From the NCBI GenBank assembly GCA_963838385.1, contig CAWIRE010000003.1, forward strand, positions 310,001-374,000: a stretch of 64,000 nt of DNA. Direction: 5' to 3'. The notes beneath the pieces were generated by a model. That model was not told the DNA's origin. It saw nothing but the letters and a program-made list of their open reading frames with translations, and made no database searches. Positions 34,957 to 42,625 of the stretch are shown here, piece after piece. The position numbers and the translations under genes are program-made. Source of the stretch: DAHUYF01 sp963838385 (GTDB lineage: Bacteria; Pseudomonadota; Alphaproteobacteria; ATCC43930; CGMCC-115725). Numbering within the stretch: position 1 is the first letter of the stretch; each line of letters begins with the position of its first letter.

Positions 34957-36109
34957 TCAGCCGTCCGCCATCAGCCAGTCCGGGCCGAGTTGGTCGACGG
35001 CGGCGCAGCCGATCTGCACCATGACGCGGTCGAGCTCGTCGCGCAGGATGTCGATGGCGCGCGTGGCGCCCTTGACGCCGCCAGCGGCGCAGCCATAGAG
35101 CGTGGCGCGGCCGACGAAGGTGAAGCGCGCGCCGAGGCAGCGCGCGATGACGATGTCGGAGCCGCGCCGCACGCCGCTGTCGAACATCACCGCCACCTTG
35201 CTCCCCACCGCCTGGGTGATCGGCAGCAGCACCTCGAGCGGCGAGGGCGCGCGGTCGAGCTGGCGGCCGCCATGGTTCGACACGATGATGCCGTCGACCC
35301 CCATCTCCGCCGCGCGCCTGGCGTCGTCGATATGGAGCATGCCCTTGACCACCAGCGTGCGCGGCCAGAGCCGGCGATAGGTCTCGAGATCCTGCCAGGT
35401 CTGGATCGAGGGCGTCTGCGTCGCGACGTAGTCGGCGACCTCGTTGGCGCTGGCGCCCTTGCGCGCATAGGGCACCCAATTGTCGAGATGGGGCATGCCG
35501 CCATGGCGCAGGAAGTCGGCGATCCAGGCGGGATGGCGCAGCGCCTCGAGCGCGATCGACGGCCTGATCCGGTAGGGCCGCACGAAGCCGTTGCGCAAAT
35601 TGCGCTCGCGCTTGGAGGCCACCGGCACGTCCACTGTCAGCACCAGGGTGGAAAGCCCGGCATCGCGCACGCGGCGGATCATGTCCTCCGACACCGTGCG
35701 GTCGCGCGCGCCATAGAGCTGGTACCAGGCATGCTCCGGCGCCGACCTTGGCCACGTCCTCGATCGAGCCGGTGCTGGCGCCCGACAGGATGAAGGGGAT
35801 GTCGGCCGCCTTCGCCGCTTCCGCCAGCATGAGATCGGCGCCGCGGCGGAAGAGCCCGGCGATCCCGGTCGGCGCGATGCCGAAGGGCAGCGCATAGCGG
35901 CGCCCGAAGAGCGTCGCCGAGAGGTCGCGCCGGGCGACATCGGCGAGGTAGCGCGGCACCAGCGCGTGGCGGTCGAAGGCGCTCTCGTTGCGCGCGATGC
36001 CGCGCTCGTCCTCGAGCCCGCCCTCGATGAAGTCGAAGCACATCCGCGGCAGATGGCGCTTCGCCATCCGCCGCAGATCCTCGATGTTGATGGCCTTGTC
36101 GGTGTTCAT
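34957..36109 (-). pseudogene. FMN-dependent alpha-hydroxy acid dehydrogenase (LldD-like), frameshifted
   Basis: The first part starts at ATG 36109 (MNTDKAINIEDLRRMAKR) and reads the conserved PFGIAPTGIAGLFRRGAD and LSGASTGSIEDVAKV. After that the family sequence continues in another frame as APEHAWYQLYGARDR up to TGA at 34957. One extra G at about 35742-35743 explains the break. The C-terminal part has the catalytic SNHGGRQLD and the FMN-phosphate region GVRRGSDIVIA and FVGRATLYGCAAGG. The repaired protein would be about 383 residues, normal for L-lactate or mandelate dehydrogenases. It is either a young pseudogene or a sequence error. Confidence 0.82.
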
Positions 36110-36150
36110 CGCGCCGCCGGTTCCGGGGGCCGCGATCTTGGCATAAACTA

Positions 36151-36228
36151 GCGCGACGCGCGACAGCGCGTCGTCGCCGGCGGGCGCCAGCGCCCCGGAC
36201 TTGATCCGGGGCGCGAAAGCCCGCACCG
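36151..36228 (+). repeat. Two-hairpin element, copy 1 (+)
   Basis: Hairpin 1 is CGACGCGC / GCGCGTCG with loop GACA (36154-36173). Hairpin 2 has the conserved outer part GGCGGGCGCCAGC and GCGAAAGCCCGC, with the apical stem replaced by GCCCCGGA / TCCGGGGC. It lies in the 5' gap between the LldD-like gene and mop, so it is the only copy not behind a stop codon on its own strand. Confidence 0.75.
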
Positions 36229-36281
36229 TGCGGACTAGCCACCCCGCCGCCCCCCTGGACGCTGCCCGCGCGATCCCCTAT

Positions 36282-36305
36282 CGTTATATCCACTGGAATA
36301 TACCC
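36282..36305 (+). promoter_or_regulatory. Mo-box-like operator upstream of mop-modA
   Basis: CGTTATAT, 8 nt, ATATACCC. This matches the box in front of the DUF2325 gene (CGCTATAT, 8 nt, ATATAGCG) at 7 of 8 and 6 of 8 positions with the same spacing. It lies 27 nt before mop. ModE-type molybdate regulators bind such AT-rich palindromes. Confidence 0.6.
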
Positions 36306-36331
36306 GGAACGAGCTCCCCACGGAGGCCGCC

Positions 36332-36541
36332 ATGAAGATGAGCGCGCGCAATCACTTCGCCGGCACGGTCATGGAGGTGAAGAAGGGCCAGGTCATGGCC
36401 CAGGTCACCGTCGATATCGGCGGCGGCAATCACATCAAATCGGCGATCTTCACCGAGAGCGCCGACGATCTCGCGCTGAAGCCGGGCGACAAGGTGACGG
36501 CGGTGATCAAGTCGACGGACGTCATCATTTTCAAGGACTGA
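36332..36541 (+). CDS. mop: Molbindin (Mop, single TOBE domain)
   Basis: 69 residues, one TOBE/Mop domain (MSARNHFAGTVMEVKKGQVM, AIFTESADDLALKPGD, VIKSTDVIIFKD). Molbindins assemble into hexamers that store molybdate or tungstate in the cytoplasm. modA follows after 43 nt on the same strand, and a Mo-box-like operator lies just upstream, so the pair is probably controlled by molybdate. Together with the separate modE-like gene at 38338, which lacks a TOBE domain, it may supply the molybdate-binding half of a split ModE. Confidence 0.92.
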   Translation: MKMSARNHFAGTVMEVKKGQVMAQVTVDIGGGNHIKSAIFTESADDLALKPGDKVTAVIKSTDVIIFKD

Positions 36542-36584
36542 TCCTGGCCGCGGCAGCGGCCCGGCAAGAAAGGGAACGGGCGCG

Positions 36585-37367
36585 ATGAAGCTTCTCGCAT
36601 TCCGGCGCTGCGCCTTGGCGGCGGCGCTGCTGATCGTGGTCGGCCTCGGCGCGGCGCCGCCGGCCGCCGCCGCCGAGCCGGTGCTGGTCTTCGCCGCGGC
36701 GAGCCTGCGCAACGCGCTCGACGATGCGGTGGCCGCCTGGCACAAGCAGACCGGCGACGTGGCGCAGGTCTCCTATGCCGCCAGCTCCGCGCTCGCCCGC
36801 CAGCTCGAGAGCGGCGCCCCCGCCGATCTCTACATCTCCGCCGATCTCGGCTGGATGGATTATGCCCAGAAGCACCAGCTGATCCGGCCCGCGACGCGCA
36901 AGGACCTGCTCGGCAACCGGCTGGTGCTGATCGCCCCCGCCGACAGCACGGTCAAGGTCGAGATCAAGCCGGGCTTCCCGCTGGCGAGCCTGCTGCAGGG
37001 CGGCCGGCTTTCGGTCGCCGACGCCGCGGTGCCGGCCGGCAAATACGCCACGGCGGCGCTCGAGAAGCTCGGTGTCTGGTCCTCGGTCGCCGACCATCTC
37101 GCCCGCGCGCAGGATGTGCGCGGCGCGCTCTTCTTCGTCTCGCGCCGCGAGGCGCCGCTCGGCATCGTCTACCAGACCGACGCCGCCGCCGATCGCGGGG
37201 TCAGGATCGTCGGCGTCTTTCCCGCCGAGACCCACCCGCCGATCATCTATCCGATCGCGCTGACCACGGCCGGCAAGAACCCCGCCGCGCCGCTGCTGCT
37301 CCGTTTCCTCGAATCGCCGGCGGCCAGGCCGTTCTTCGAGAAGCAGGGCTTCACCGTCCTGCCATGA
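36585..37367 (+). CDS. modA: Molybdate ABC transporter substrate-binding protein ModA
   Basis: 260 residues. A signal peptide (LAAALLIVVGLGAAPPAAAA) is followed by EPVLVFAAASLRNALDD, the ModA signature whose Ser binds the oxyanion; further blocks are SYAASSALARQLESGAPADLYISAD and VADAAVPAGKYA. It captures molybdate in the periplasm. The permease ModB and ATPase ModC are not next to it; the adjoining gene is msrQ on the other strand, overlapping the end by 17 nt. The transporter genes must lie elsewhere or be shared. Confidence 0.92.
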   Translation: MKLLAFRRCALAAALLIVVGLGAAPPAAAAEPVLVFAAASLRNALDDAVAAWHKQTGDVAQVSYAASSALARQLESGAPADLYISADLGWMDYAQKHQLIRPATRKDLLGNRLVLIAPADSTVKVEIKPGFPLASLLQGGRLSVADAAVPAGKYATAALEKLGVWSSVADHLARAQDVRGALFFVSRREAPLGIVYQTDAAADRGVRIVGVFPAETHPPIIYPIALTTAGKNPAAPLLLRFLESPAARPFFEKQGFTVLP

Positions 37368-38235
37368 CCGGCCGCGCCCGCCGCGCCCAGAGCATGCCGA
37401 GCGCCGCCAGCGCCACGACCCCGGCGCCCGCCGCCAGCACCACCATGCCCGGCCGGATGCCGGTGGCGAGCGAGAAATTGACCGCCAGCAGCAGCCGCGG
37501 ATCGACGCCGGTCTTGAACCAGTAATAGACCGCTTCGCCCAGCGCCGTGAGCGCCCCGGCGCCGAGCCCGAGCCCGGCCAGCGCCCAGAGCGGCACCCGC
37601 CGGTCGCGCCGGCGCGACGCCGCCAGCCGGTATCCCATCAGCCAGAAGAAGAGCCCGTCCATCACCATCGGCTCGTAGACCTCGAGCTTGGACTGGATGA
37701 AGTAGTGGACGAGCGCCAGCGCGGCGATGCCATAGACCAGCCGGTGCAGGCGCTGCCAGCGCCGCCCGCCCAGCCGCCGCACCATGCCGTCGGTCGAGGT
37801 CGCCGCCAGCGCCGCCAGCCCCAGCAGCGCGACGAAGCCGATGGTGAGATAGAGCCGGAGCGCGATCTCGCTCACCACCTTGGCGAGGTCGAAGGCCTCG
37901 AAGGCGATGTAGAGCAGCAGATGGGCAACGGCATAGGCAAAGACGCCGACCCCCAGCATGCGCCGCACCAGCAGCAGCCGCGGCCAGTGCAGGATCGACC
38001 GCGCGGGGGTGACGGCCAAGGTGATCAGCAGCAGCCGGACCGCCCAGAGGCCGATCTGGTGCAGCGCCGCCTTGACCGGCTCGGCGCCGAGCTGCCCGGT
38101 CGCCAGCGCCAACGCGACCCACGCGCCGGGCAGGAACAGGCTGACGAAGACCAGGAGCTTCAGCGGCGAGAGCTTTCCGCCGTAATCGAGCCAAGGTTGC
38201 ATGGGGATGGTCGTTGAGGTGTCTCTCTGCCGCAC
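37351..38235 (-). CDS. msrQ: Sulfoxide reductase haem-binding subunit MsrQ
   Basis: 294 residues with six or more membrane segments of the ferric-reductase-like transmembrane domain. Haem-ligand histidines lie in AYAVAHLLLY, RLHRLVYG and ALVHYFIQ. MsrQ passes quinol electrons to the periplasmic molybdoenzyme MsrP, which repairs methionine sulfoxide. The usual partner msrP is not visible. Its place inside a molybdenum locus fits, since MsrP needs molybdopterin. ATG 38202 (MQPWLDYGGKLSPLK) is an equally possible start. The C-terminal extension (about 90 residues with two further hydrophobic segments) is longer than in E. coli MsrQ. Confidence 0.87.
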   Translation of the reverse strand: MRQRDTSTTIPMQPWLDYGGKLSPLKLLVFVSLFLPGAWVALALATGQLGAEPVKAALHQIGLWAVRLLLITLAVTPARSILHWPRLLLVRRMLGVGVFAYAVAHLLLYIAFEAFDLAKVVSEIALRLYLTIGFVALLGLAALAATSTDGMVRRLGGRRWQRLHRLVYGIAALALVHYFIQSKLEVYEPMVMDGLFFWLMGYRLAASRRRDRRVPLWALAGLGLGAGALTALGEAVYYWFKTGVDPRLLLAVNFSLATGIRPGMVVLAAGAGVVALAALGMLWARRARPVMAGR

Positions 38236-38337
38236 GCCGTCTCTTACCCGCCCGCTCCGCTCCGGTCACCTCACATTGCCGTCACGAGATCGCGCGGGGA
38301 ATCTTCTCTTATCCCGGGAAGCTGGTACGATTGCGCC

Positions 38338-38727
38338 ATGGCCAGGCTGACGCTCCGCATCGACCTCGCCGCGCTCGGCTCGATCGGGCCGGGCAAGATC
38401 CGGCTGCTCGAGCTGGTGGACGAGACCGGCTCGATCTCGGCCGCCGGCCGGGCGATGAACATGTCCTATCGCCGCGCCTGGCTGCTCATCGACGAGATCA
38501 ACCGCCAATTCAAGAGCCCGCTGGTGGCGACCCGGCTCGGCGGCGAGGCGGGCGGCGGCGCGGCGCTGACGCCCTTCGGCAAGAGCATGGTGCAGCATTA
38601 CCGCGACATGGAGAGCGAGGCCCATGCCGCGCTGGCGCCGCATCTGCGCGCCTTCCAGGCGGCCTCGGCCAGCGGCCGCGGGCGCGTGCCGGCGCGCAAG
38701 AACGTCGCCGATCCTGATGACGACTAG
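38338..38727 (+). CDS. ModE-like single-domain regulator (LysR-type HTH)
   Basis: 129 residues with only the N-terminal winged-helix domain of ModE: IRLLELVDETGSISAAGRAM, then MSYRRAWLLIDEINRQF, LVATRLGGEAGGGAALTPFG. The C-terminal molybdate-binding TOBE pair of E. coli ModE is missing. It is the obvious candidate for binding the Mo-boxes at 36282 and 40189-40238. It is divergent from msrQ with 102 nt between. A two-hairpin repeat element begins right after its TAG. Confidence 0.88.
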   Translation: MARLTLRIDLAALGSIGPGKIRLLELVDETGSISAAGRAMNMSYRRAWLLIDEINRQFKSPLVATRLGGEAGGGAALTPFGKSMVQHYRDMESEAHAALAPHLRAFQAASASGRGRVPARKNVADPDDD

Positions 38728-38796
38728 CGCGAGCGCGCAGCGCTCGTCGCCGGCGGGCGCCAGCGGCTGCTCTTGCAACCGCGAAAGCCCGCACGG
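38728..38796 (+). repeat. Two-hairpin element, copy 2 (+)
   Basis: Hairpin 1 is CGAGCG / CGCTCG (38730-38746). Hairpin 2 is GGCGGGCGCCAGC with GCGGCTGC, loop TCTT, GCAACCGC and AAAGCCCGC. It starts directly behind the stop codon of the modE-like gene. Confidence 0.8.
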
Positions 38797-38814
38797 TGGG
38801 GGCTAGCCGGCACG

Positions 38815-38881
38815 GTGCGGCTCTCGCGGTTGCTTAGGCAACCGCTGTCGCCGCCGCGGACGAAGGCGCTACGCGCCTTCG
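38815..38881 (-). repeat. Two-hairpin element, copy 3 (-)
   Basis: Read on the minus strand: hairpin 1 CGAAGGCGC / GCGCCTTCG with a 3-nt loop, then GGCGGCGACAGC, GCGGTTGC / GCAACCGC and GAGAGCCGC. It starts 8 nt behind the stop of the DUF2325 gene on the same strand, so copies 2 and 3 stand tail-to-tail. Confidence 0.78.
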
Positions 38882-38889
38882 CCTAGCCC

Positions 38890-40176
38890 TCACTCCGCCG
38901 CCGCGCCGCTCGCGCGCGCCACGGCGCTGCGCATCGGCGCGAAGGCGGCGAGGAAGGCGGTGACGCTGGCCGTGCGCAGCGGCAGCCAGGGCTTGCCCGA
39001 TTGCCGGCACAGCCGCTTCACCATCAGCGCCGCCTCGTGGCTGATGCAGTCGACCGGGAAGAGGGCGATGTCGGCGCGGCTGATCAGCCCCGGCAGCAGG
39101 CCGCTGCGCTCGTCGATGCCGCCGTCATGGTGCAGGAAGCGGGCCGAGGCGCGCTCCGACAGCGCGCGCAGCCGGGTCACCTGCTGCGGCCTGCCGCCGA
39201 TATAGAGCACCGACAGGCCCTCGAGATCGGGCGGGCGGTCCTCGCTTCCCGCCGCCAGCAGCGCCTGCACATTGTCCTCGGCCGCGGCGAGCTCGGCGCG
39301 CAGCGCGTCGCGCTCTGCCGCTGCCGCGCGGCGGGCGTCGTCGCGCTCGCGTAGCGCCGCCGCGGCGGCGGCGAGCCGCTGCTCCGCGCGCTCGCGCCGC
39401 GCCGCTTCGGCCGCCAGCCGCCGCTCCAGCGCGGCGATCCCCGGCTCGCCTGCCGCTTCCGCCGGCGGCGGCTCGGCGCTCCCGGGCGCCTCATGCCGCC
39501 GGGCGAGCGCGGCCGAGAGCGCGCGCATCTCCGCCTCGTGCCGCATCGCCGTCTCGCGCAGCCGCGCCTGCTGGCGCTGGGATTTGGCCAGCAGCGCCGC
39601 GTTCTCCTCTTCGAGCTGGTGCAGCCGGCGGATATCGGCGCGGTTGGCCGCGCCCACCAGATGCGACAGCATGTGCACCTCGCCGAACACCTGGCGCAGC
39701 AGCTCCTCGCCGGTGTCGGGATGGGTCAGCACCGCCCAATAGGCGCCCGGGATGTCGCCGCGCTTCACCGCCTCGCGCCACAGCCCGCGCACCGCGGCCT
39801 CGCCGCGCGCCTTGGTGAATTGGTGGATCGCGACGTGGTGGCGCCGGTCGAGCGCCTTGTTGAGCAGCTTGCCGCCGAGATCGTGCTGGCGCGCCAGCAG
39901 CACGCCCTGGCCGTGGAGGTCATGGTCCGAGGCGGTCTCGGCATCGGCATGCTTGAGGCGGATCAGCAGCTGCCGCAATTCGGCGGCGGCAAGGCAGGTG
40001 CCGATAACGGAACAATGCAGGCTGCCGCTGAGATCCCAGATCCTGCGCCGGCGCCGGTCATTGAGCAGCGCCGCGACGGCATCGTCCGCCGGCGCCGGTG
40101 CCGCCGCCAGCCGCCCCGACGCCGCCGCGCGCCAGTCGCCCGGCAGCACCCGCTCCCTCTCGAACACACCCGCCAT
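38890..40176 (-). CDS. DUF2325 domain protein under Mo-box control
   Basis: 428 residues. The N-terminal half holds Cys/His-containing blocks (GSLHCSVIGTCLAAAELR, DHDLHGQGVLLARQHDLG, HMLSHLVGAAN). A long coiled coil runs from about 205 to 315, and the C-terminal part is a DUF2325 domain (LSVLYIGGRPQQVTRLR, FLHHDGGIDERSG, CISHEAALMVKRLC). The function is unknown. In other alphaproteobacteria DUF2325 genes occur near nif or molybdenum genes, which agrees with the two Mo-box-like palindromes directly in front of this start (40189-40238) and the mop/modA/modE neighbours. A role in molybdenum use or cofactor supply is inference. Confidence 0.82.
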   Translation of the reverse strand: MAGVFERERVLPGDWRAAASGRLAAAPAPADDAVAALLNDRRRRRIWDLSGSLHCSVIGTCLAAAELRQLLIRLKHADAETASDHDLHGQGVLLARQHDLGGKLLNKALDRRHHVAIHQFTKARGEAAVRGLWREAVKRGDIPGAYWAVLTHPDTGEELLRQVFGEVHMLSHLVGAANRADIRRLHQLEEENAALLAKSQRQQARLRETAMRHEAEMRALSAALARRHEAPGSAEPPPAEAAGEPGIAALERRLAAEAARRERAEQRLAAAAAALRERDDARRAAAAERDALRAELAAAEDNVQALLAAGSEDRPPDLEGLSVLYIGGRPQQVTRLRALSERASARFLHHDGGIDERSGLLPGLISRADIALFPVDCISHEAALMVKRLCRQSGKPWLPLRTASVTAFLAAFAPMRSAVARASGAAAE

Positions 40177-40188
40177 CGCTCCTCTTCC

Positions 40189-40212
40189 CGCTATATCAAT
40201 TCATATATAGCG
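40189..40212 (-). promoter_or_regulatory. Mo-box 1 of the DUF2325 gene
   Basis: A perfect palindrome with arms CGCTATAT (40189-40196) and ATATAGCG (40205-40212) and an 8-nt spacer, 12 nt before the DUF2325 start codon on the minus strand. Its position over the start region favours repression when molybdate is plentiful. Confidence 0.75.
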
Positions 40213-40214
40213 AT

Positions 40215-40238
40215 GGATATATACGACCAGATATAGCG
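40215..40238 (-). promoter_or_regulatory. Mo-box 2 of the DUF2325 gene
   Basis: GGATATAT, 8 nt, ATATAGCG: the right arm is identical to that of box 1 and the left arm matches at 6 of 8 positions. The centres of the two boxes are 26 nt apart. Confidence 0.65.
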
Positions 40239-40315
40239 TGGCCGGTCAACCCCGCCCGCCGCGGCGTCCCGGCTCGTCACCCATGCCTTCCCCGCGAAAG
40301 CGGCCGTGCGGCCCG

Positions 40316-40344
40316 TTGACACGCCCCGGCCTCGCCCCTACTCT
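40316..40344 (+). promoter_or_regulatory. Possible promoter of ffh
   Basis: TTGACA (40316-40321), a 17-nt spacer, then TACTCT (40339-40344). The -35 box is perfect and the -10 box weak. It lies 96 nt before the ffh start. Confidence 0.45.
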
Positions 40345-40383
40345 CCGCCCGCTTCCGTTTGAAGCGTTCCCTATGCCCCTCAG

Positions 40384-40430
40384 GGGGCCGGTCAGTCCGC
40401 GAGTGTCGCGCACTGGCCCCTTCGGTTTTG
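40384..40430 (+). promoter_or_regulatory. Hairpin with T-rich tail in the ffh leader
   Basis: GGGGCC (40384-40389) with AGT (394-396) pairs with ACTGGCCCC (40412-40420), followed by TTCGGTTTTG. It could act as an attenuator or a 5' stabiliser between the promoter and the ffh ribosome binding site (GGGAAG, 40434-40439). Confidence 0.4.
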
Positions 40431-40440
40431 CGGGAAGACC

Positions 40441-41814
40441 ATGTTCGAGAGCCTGAGCAACCGCCTCAACGACGTCTTCGACCGGCTGCGCCGCCATGGC
40501 GCGCTGTCGGAGGACGATGTCGCCACCGCGCTGCGCGAGATCCGCGTGGCGCTGCTCGAGGCCGACGTGGCCTTGCCGGTGGTCAAGGACTTCGTCAATG
40601 CCGTGCGCGAGAAGGCCATCGGCCAGGAGGTGCTGCGCTCGGTGACGCCGGGGCAGATGGTGGTGAAGGTCGTCCACGACCATCTCGTCGAGACCCTGGG
40701 CGGCGCCGAGGCGCAGCCGCTCAACCTCAACGCCGTGCCGCCGGTCGTGATCATGATGGTGGGGCTGCAGGGCTCGGGCAAGACCACCACCGCCGCCAAG
40801 CTCGGCCGCATCCTCAGGATCCGCGAGCGCAAGAAGGTGCTGCTCGCCTCGCTCGACGTGCAGCGCCCGGCGGCGCAGGAGCAGCTCGCGGTGCTCGGGC
40901 GGCAGACCGAGGTCGCGTCGCTGCCCATCGTCGCCGGCGAGCGGCCGGTGGCGATCGCCCGGCGCGCCCTCGATACGGGGCGGCGCGAGGCCTATGACGT
41001 GGTCATCCTCGACACCGCCGGCCGGCTCCATATCGACGAGCCGCTGATGCAGGAGGTGGCGGCGGTGCGCGACGTCGCGCAGCCGACCGAGACCCTGCTG
41101 GTGGCCGATGCCATGACCGGCCAGGACGCGGTCAACGTCGCCAAGGCCTTTGCCGAGCGCGTCGGCATCACCGGCATCGTGCTCACCCGCGTCGATGGCG
41201 ACGCCCGCGGCGGCGCCGCGCTCTCGATGCGCCAGATCACCGGCCGGCCGATCAAGTTCATGGGCACCGGCGAGAAGCTCGATGCGATCGAGCCCTTCCA
41301 TGCCGAGCGCGTCGCCGGCCGCATCCTCGGCATGGGCGACGTCGTCGGCCTGGTCGAGAAAGCGGCCGAGACCGTCGACCAGGAAGCGGCCGAGAAGCTT
41401 GCGCGCAAGCTGCAGAAGGGCGCCTTCGACCTCGACGATCTGGCGCAGCAGCTGAAGCAGCTGCGCAAGATGGGCGGCATGGGCGGCGTCATGGGCATGC
41501 TGCCGGGGATCAACAAGGTCAAGAAGCAGCTCGAGGAAGCCAAGATCGACGACGGCATGATCAAGCGCCAGGAGGCGATCATCTCCTCGATGACCAAATC
41601 CGAGCGGCGCAATCCCAAGCTGCTGAACGCCTCGCGCCGGCTGCGCATCGCCGCGGGATCCGGCACCAGCGTGCCCGAGATCAACCGGCTGCTGAAGCAG
41701 TATCAGGACATGGCGAACATGATGAAGAAGATGAACAAGCTCGGGAAGAAGGGCCTGATGCGCCACGGCCTGGGCGCGATCCTGCCGGGCGGCGGCGGCG
41801 GCTTCGGCCGATGA
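40441..41814 (+). CDS. ffh: Signal recognition particle protein Ffh
   Basis: 457-residue SRP GTPase that binds signal peptides through its methionine-rich M domain and 4.5S RNA. N domain FESLSNRLNDVFDRL, G domain with GLQGSGKTTTAAKLG, LDTAGRLH and TRVDGDARGGAAL, then M domain (MGDVVGLVEKA, MGGMGGVMGMLPGI, SGTSVPEINRLLKQ). It begins the block that continues with a VOC gene, rpsP, rimM, trmD, rplS. The downstream gene overlaps its stop by 4 nt. Confidence 0.97.
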   Translation: MFESLSNRLNDVFDRLRRHGALSEDDVATALREIRVALLEADVALPVVKDFVNAVREKAIGQEVLRSVTPGQMVVKVVHDHLVETLGGAEAQPLNLNAVPPVVIMMVGLQGSGKTTTAAKLGRILRIRERKKVLLASLDVQRPAAQEQLAVLGRQTEVASLPIVAGERPVAIARRALDTGRREAYDVVILDTAGRLHIDEPLMQEVAAVRDVAQPTETLLVADAMTGQDAVNVAKAFAERVGITGIVLTRVDGDARGGAALSMRQITGRPIKFMGTGEKLDAIEPFHAERVAGRILGMGDVVGLVEKAAETVDQEAAEKLARKLQKGAFDLDDLAQQLKQLRKMGGMGGVMGMLPGINKVKKQLEEAKIDDGMIKRQEAIISSMTKSERRNPKLLNASRRLRIAAGSGTSVPEINRLLKQYQDMANMMKKMNKLGKKGLMRHGLGAILPGGGGGFGR

Positions 41815-42197
41815 GCGCGATGCTTGACCATCTCTCGCTGGGCGTCGCCGATCTCGGCCGCAGCCGCGCCTTCTACGACGCGGCGCTGGAGCCGCTGGGC
41901 TATCGCCGGCTCTTCGACGAGGCCTCGGCCTCGGGCTATGACCGCGCGCCGGCCAAGGCGCTCGCCTTCTGGATCACGCAGCACCGCACCGTGAAGCCCA
42001 ATCTCGGCCTCCACATCTGCTTTGCCGCGCCCAGCCGCGCCGCGGTCGATGCCTTCCACGCCGCGGCGCTCGGCGCCGGCGGGGTCGACAACGGCCGCCC
42101 GGGGCTGCGCAGCCAGTACCACGCCGATTACTACGGCGCCTTCGTCTTCGATCCCGACGGACACAAGATCGAAGCCGTGTGCCACCAGCCCGAATGA
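41811..42197 (+). CDS. VOC family (glyoxalase/bleomycin-resistance-like) protein
   Basis: 128 residues with one betaalphabetabetabeta module pair (LDHLSLGVADLGRSRAFYDA, YYGAFVFDPDGHKIEAVCH). The His near the N terminus and the Glu near the C terminus are the usual metal ligands. The substrate is unknown. The start ATG overlaps the TGA of ffh (ATGA); ATG 41820 (MLDHLSLGV) is an alternative. It is inserted between ffh and rpsP, which are normally close. Confidence 0.87.
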   Translation: MSAMLDHLSLGVADLGRSRAFYDAALEPLGYRRLFDEASASGYDRAPAKALAFWITQHRTVKPNLGLHICFAAPSRAAVDAFHAAALGAGGVDNGRPGLRSQYHADYYGAFVFDPDGHKIEAVCHQPE

Positions 42198-42222
42198 TCC
42201 CGCGTCCGAGGAAAGGAACTCC

Positions 42223-42597
42223 ATGTCCCTCAAGATCCGTTTGACCCGCGGCGGCACCAAGAAGCGGCCGTTCTACAGCGTCGTCGTCGCCAATTCGCGC
42301 AGCCCCCGCGACGGCCGCTTCATCGAGAAGCTCGGCACCTACAACCCGATGCTCGATCGCGGCCACGCCGAGCGCGTGGTGCTGAAGACCGAGCGCATCC
42401 AGTACTGGCTCGGCGTCGGCGCGCAGCCGAGCGAGCGCGTGCAGCGCTTCCTCGCCGATGCCGGTCTCGGGCCGAAGCCCGAGATCCGGCAGACGCCGAA
42501 GAAGTCGGCGCCGCGCGCCAAGGCGCAGGAGCGCGCCAAGGCCGCCGCGGCGGCGGGCGAGGCGGCGGCGGGCGAGAGCGCGCCGGCGCAGGGCTGA
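42223..42597 (+). CDS. rpsP: 30S ribosomal protein S16
   Basis: 124 residues. MSLKIRLTRGGTKKRPFYSV and GRFIEKLGTYNPM are the invariant S16 parts. A C-terminal tail of about 40 residues rich in Ala, Lys and Glu is common in alphaproteobacteria. The ATG at 42223 has GGAAAGGAA a few nt before it; the frame stays open upstream but without homology. Confidence 0.97.
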   Translation: MSLKIRLTRGGTKKRPFYSVVVANSRSPRDGRFIEKLGTYNPMLDRGHAERVVLKTERIQYWLGVGAQPSERVQRFLADAGLGPKPEIRQTPKKSAPRAKAQERAKAAAAAGEAAAGESAPAQG

Positions 42598-42625
42598 GGC
42601 CGGCGAGTTGGCGGGAGAGCGACGC

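Noticed and set aside
40261..40440. 4.5S (SRP) RNA gene next to ffh
   Set aside because: The conserved SRP Alu/S-domain core (GGAAGCAGCC-type loop) is absent; only a leader hairpin is visible.
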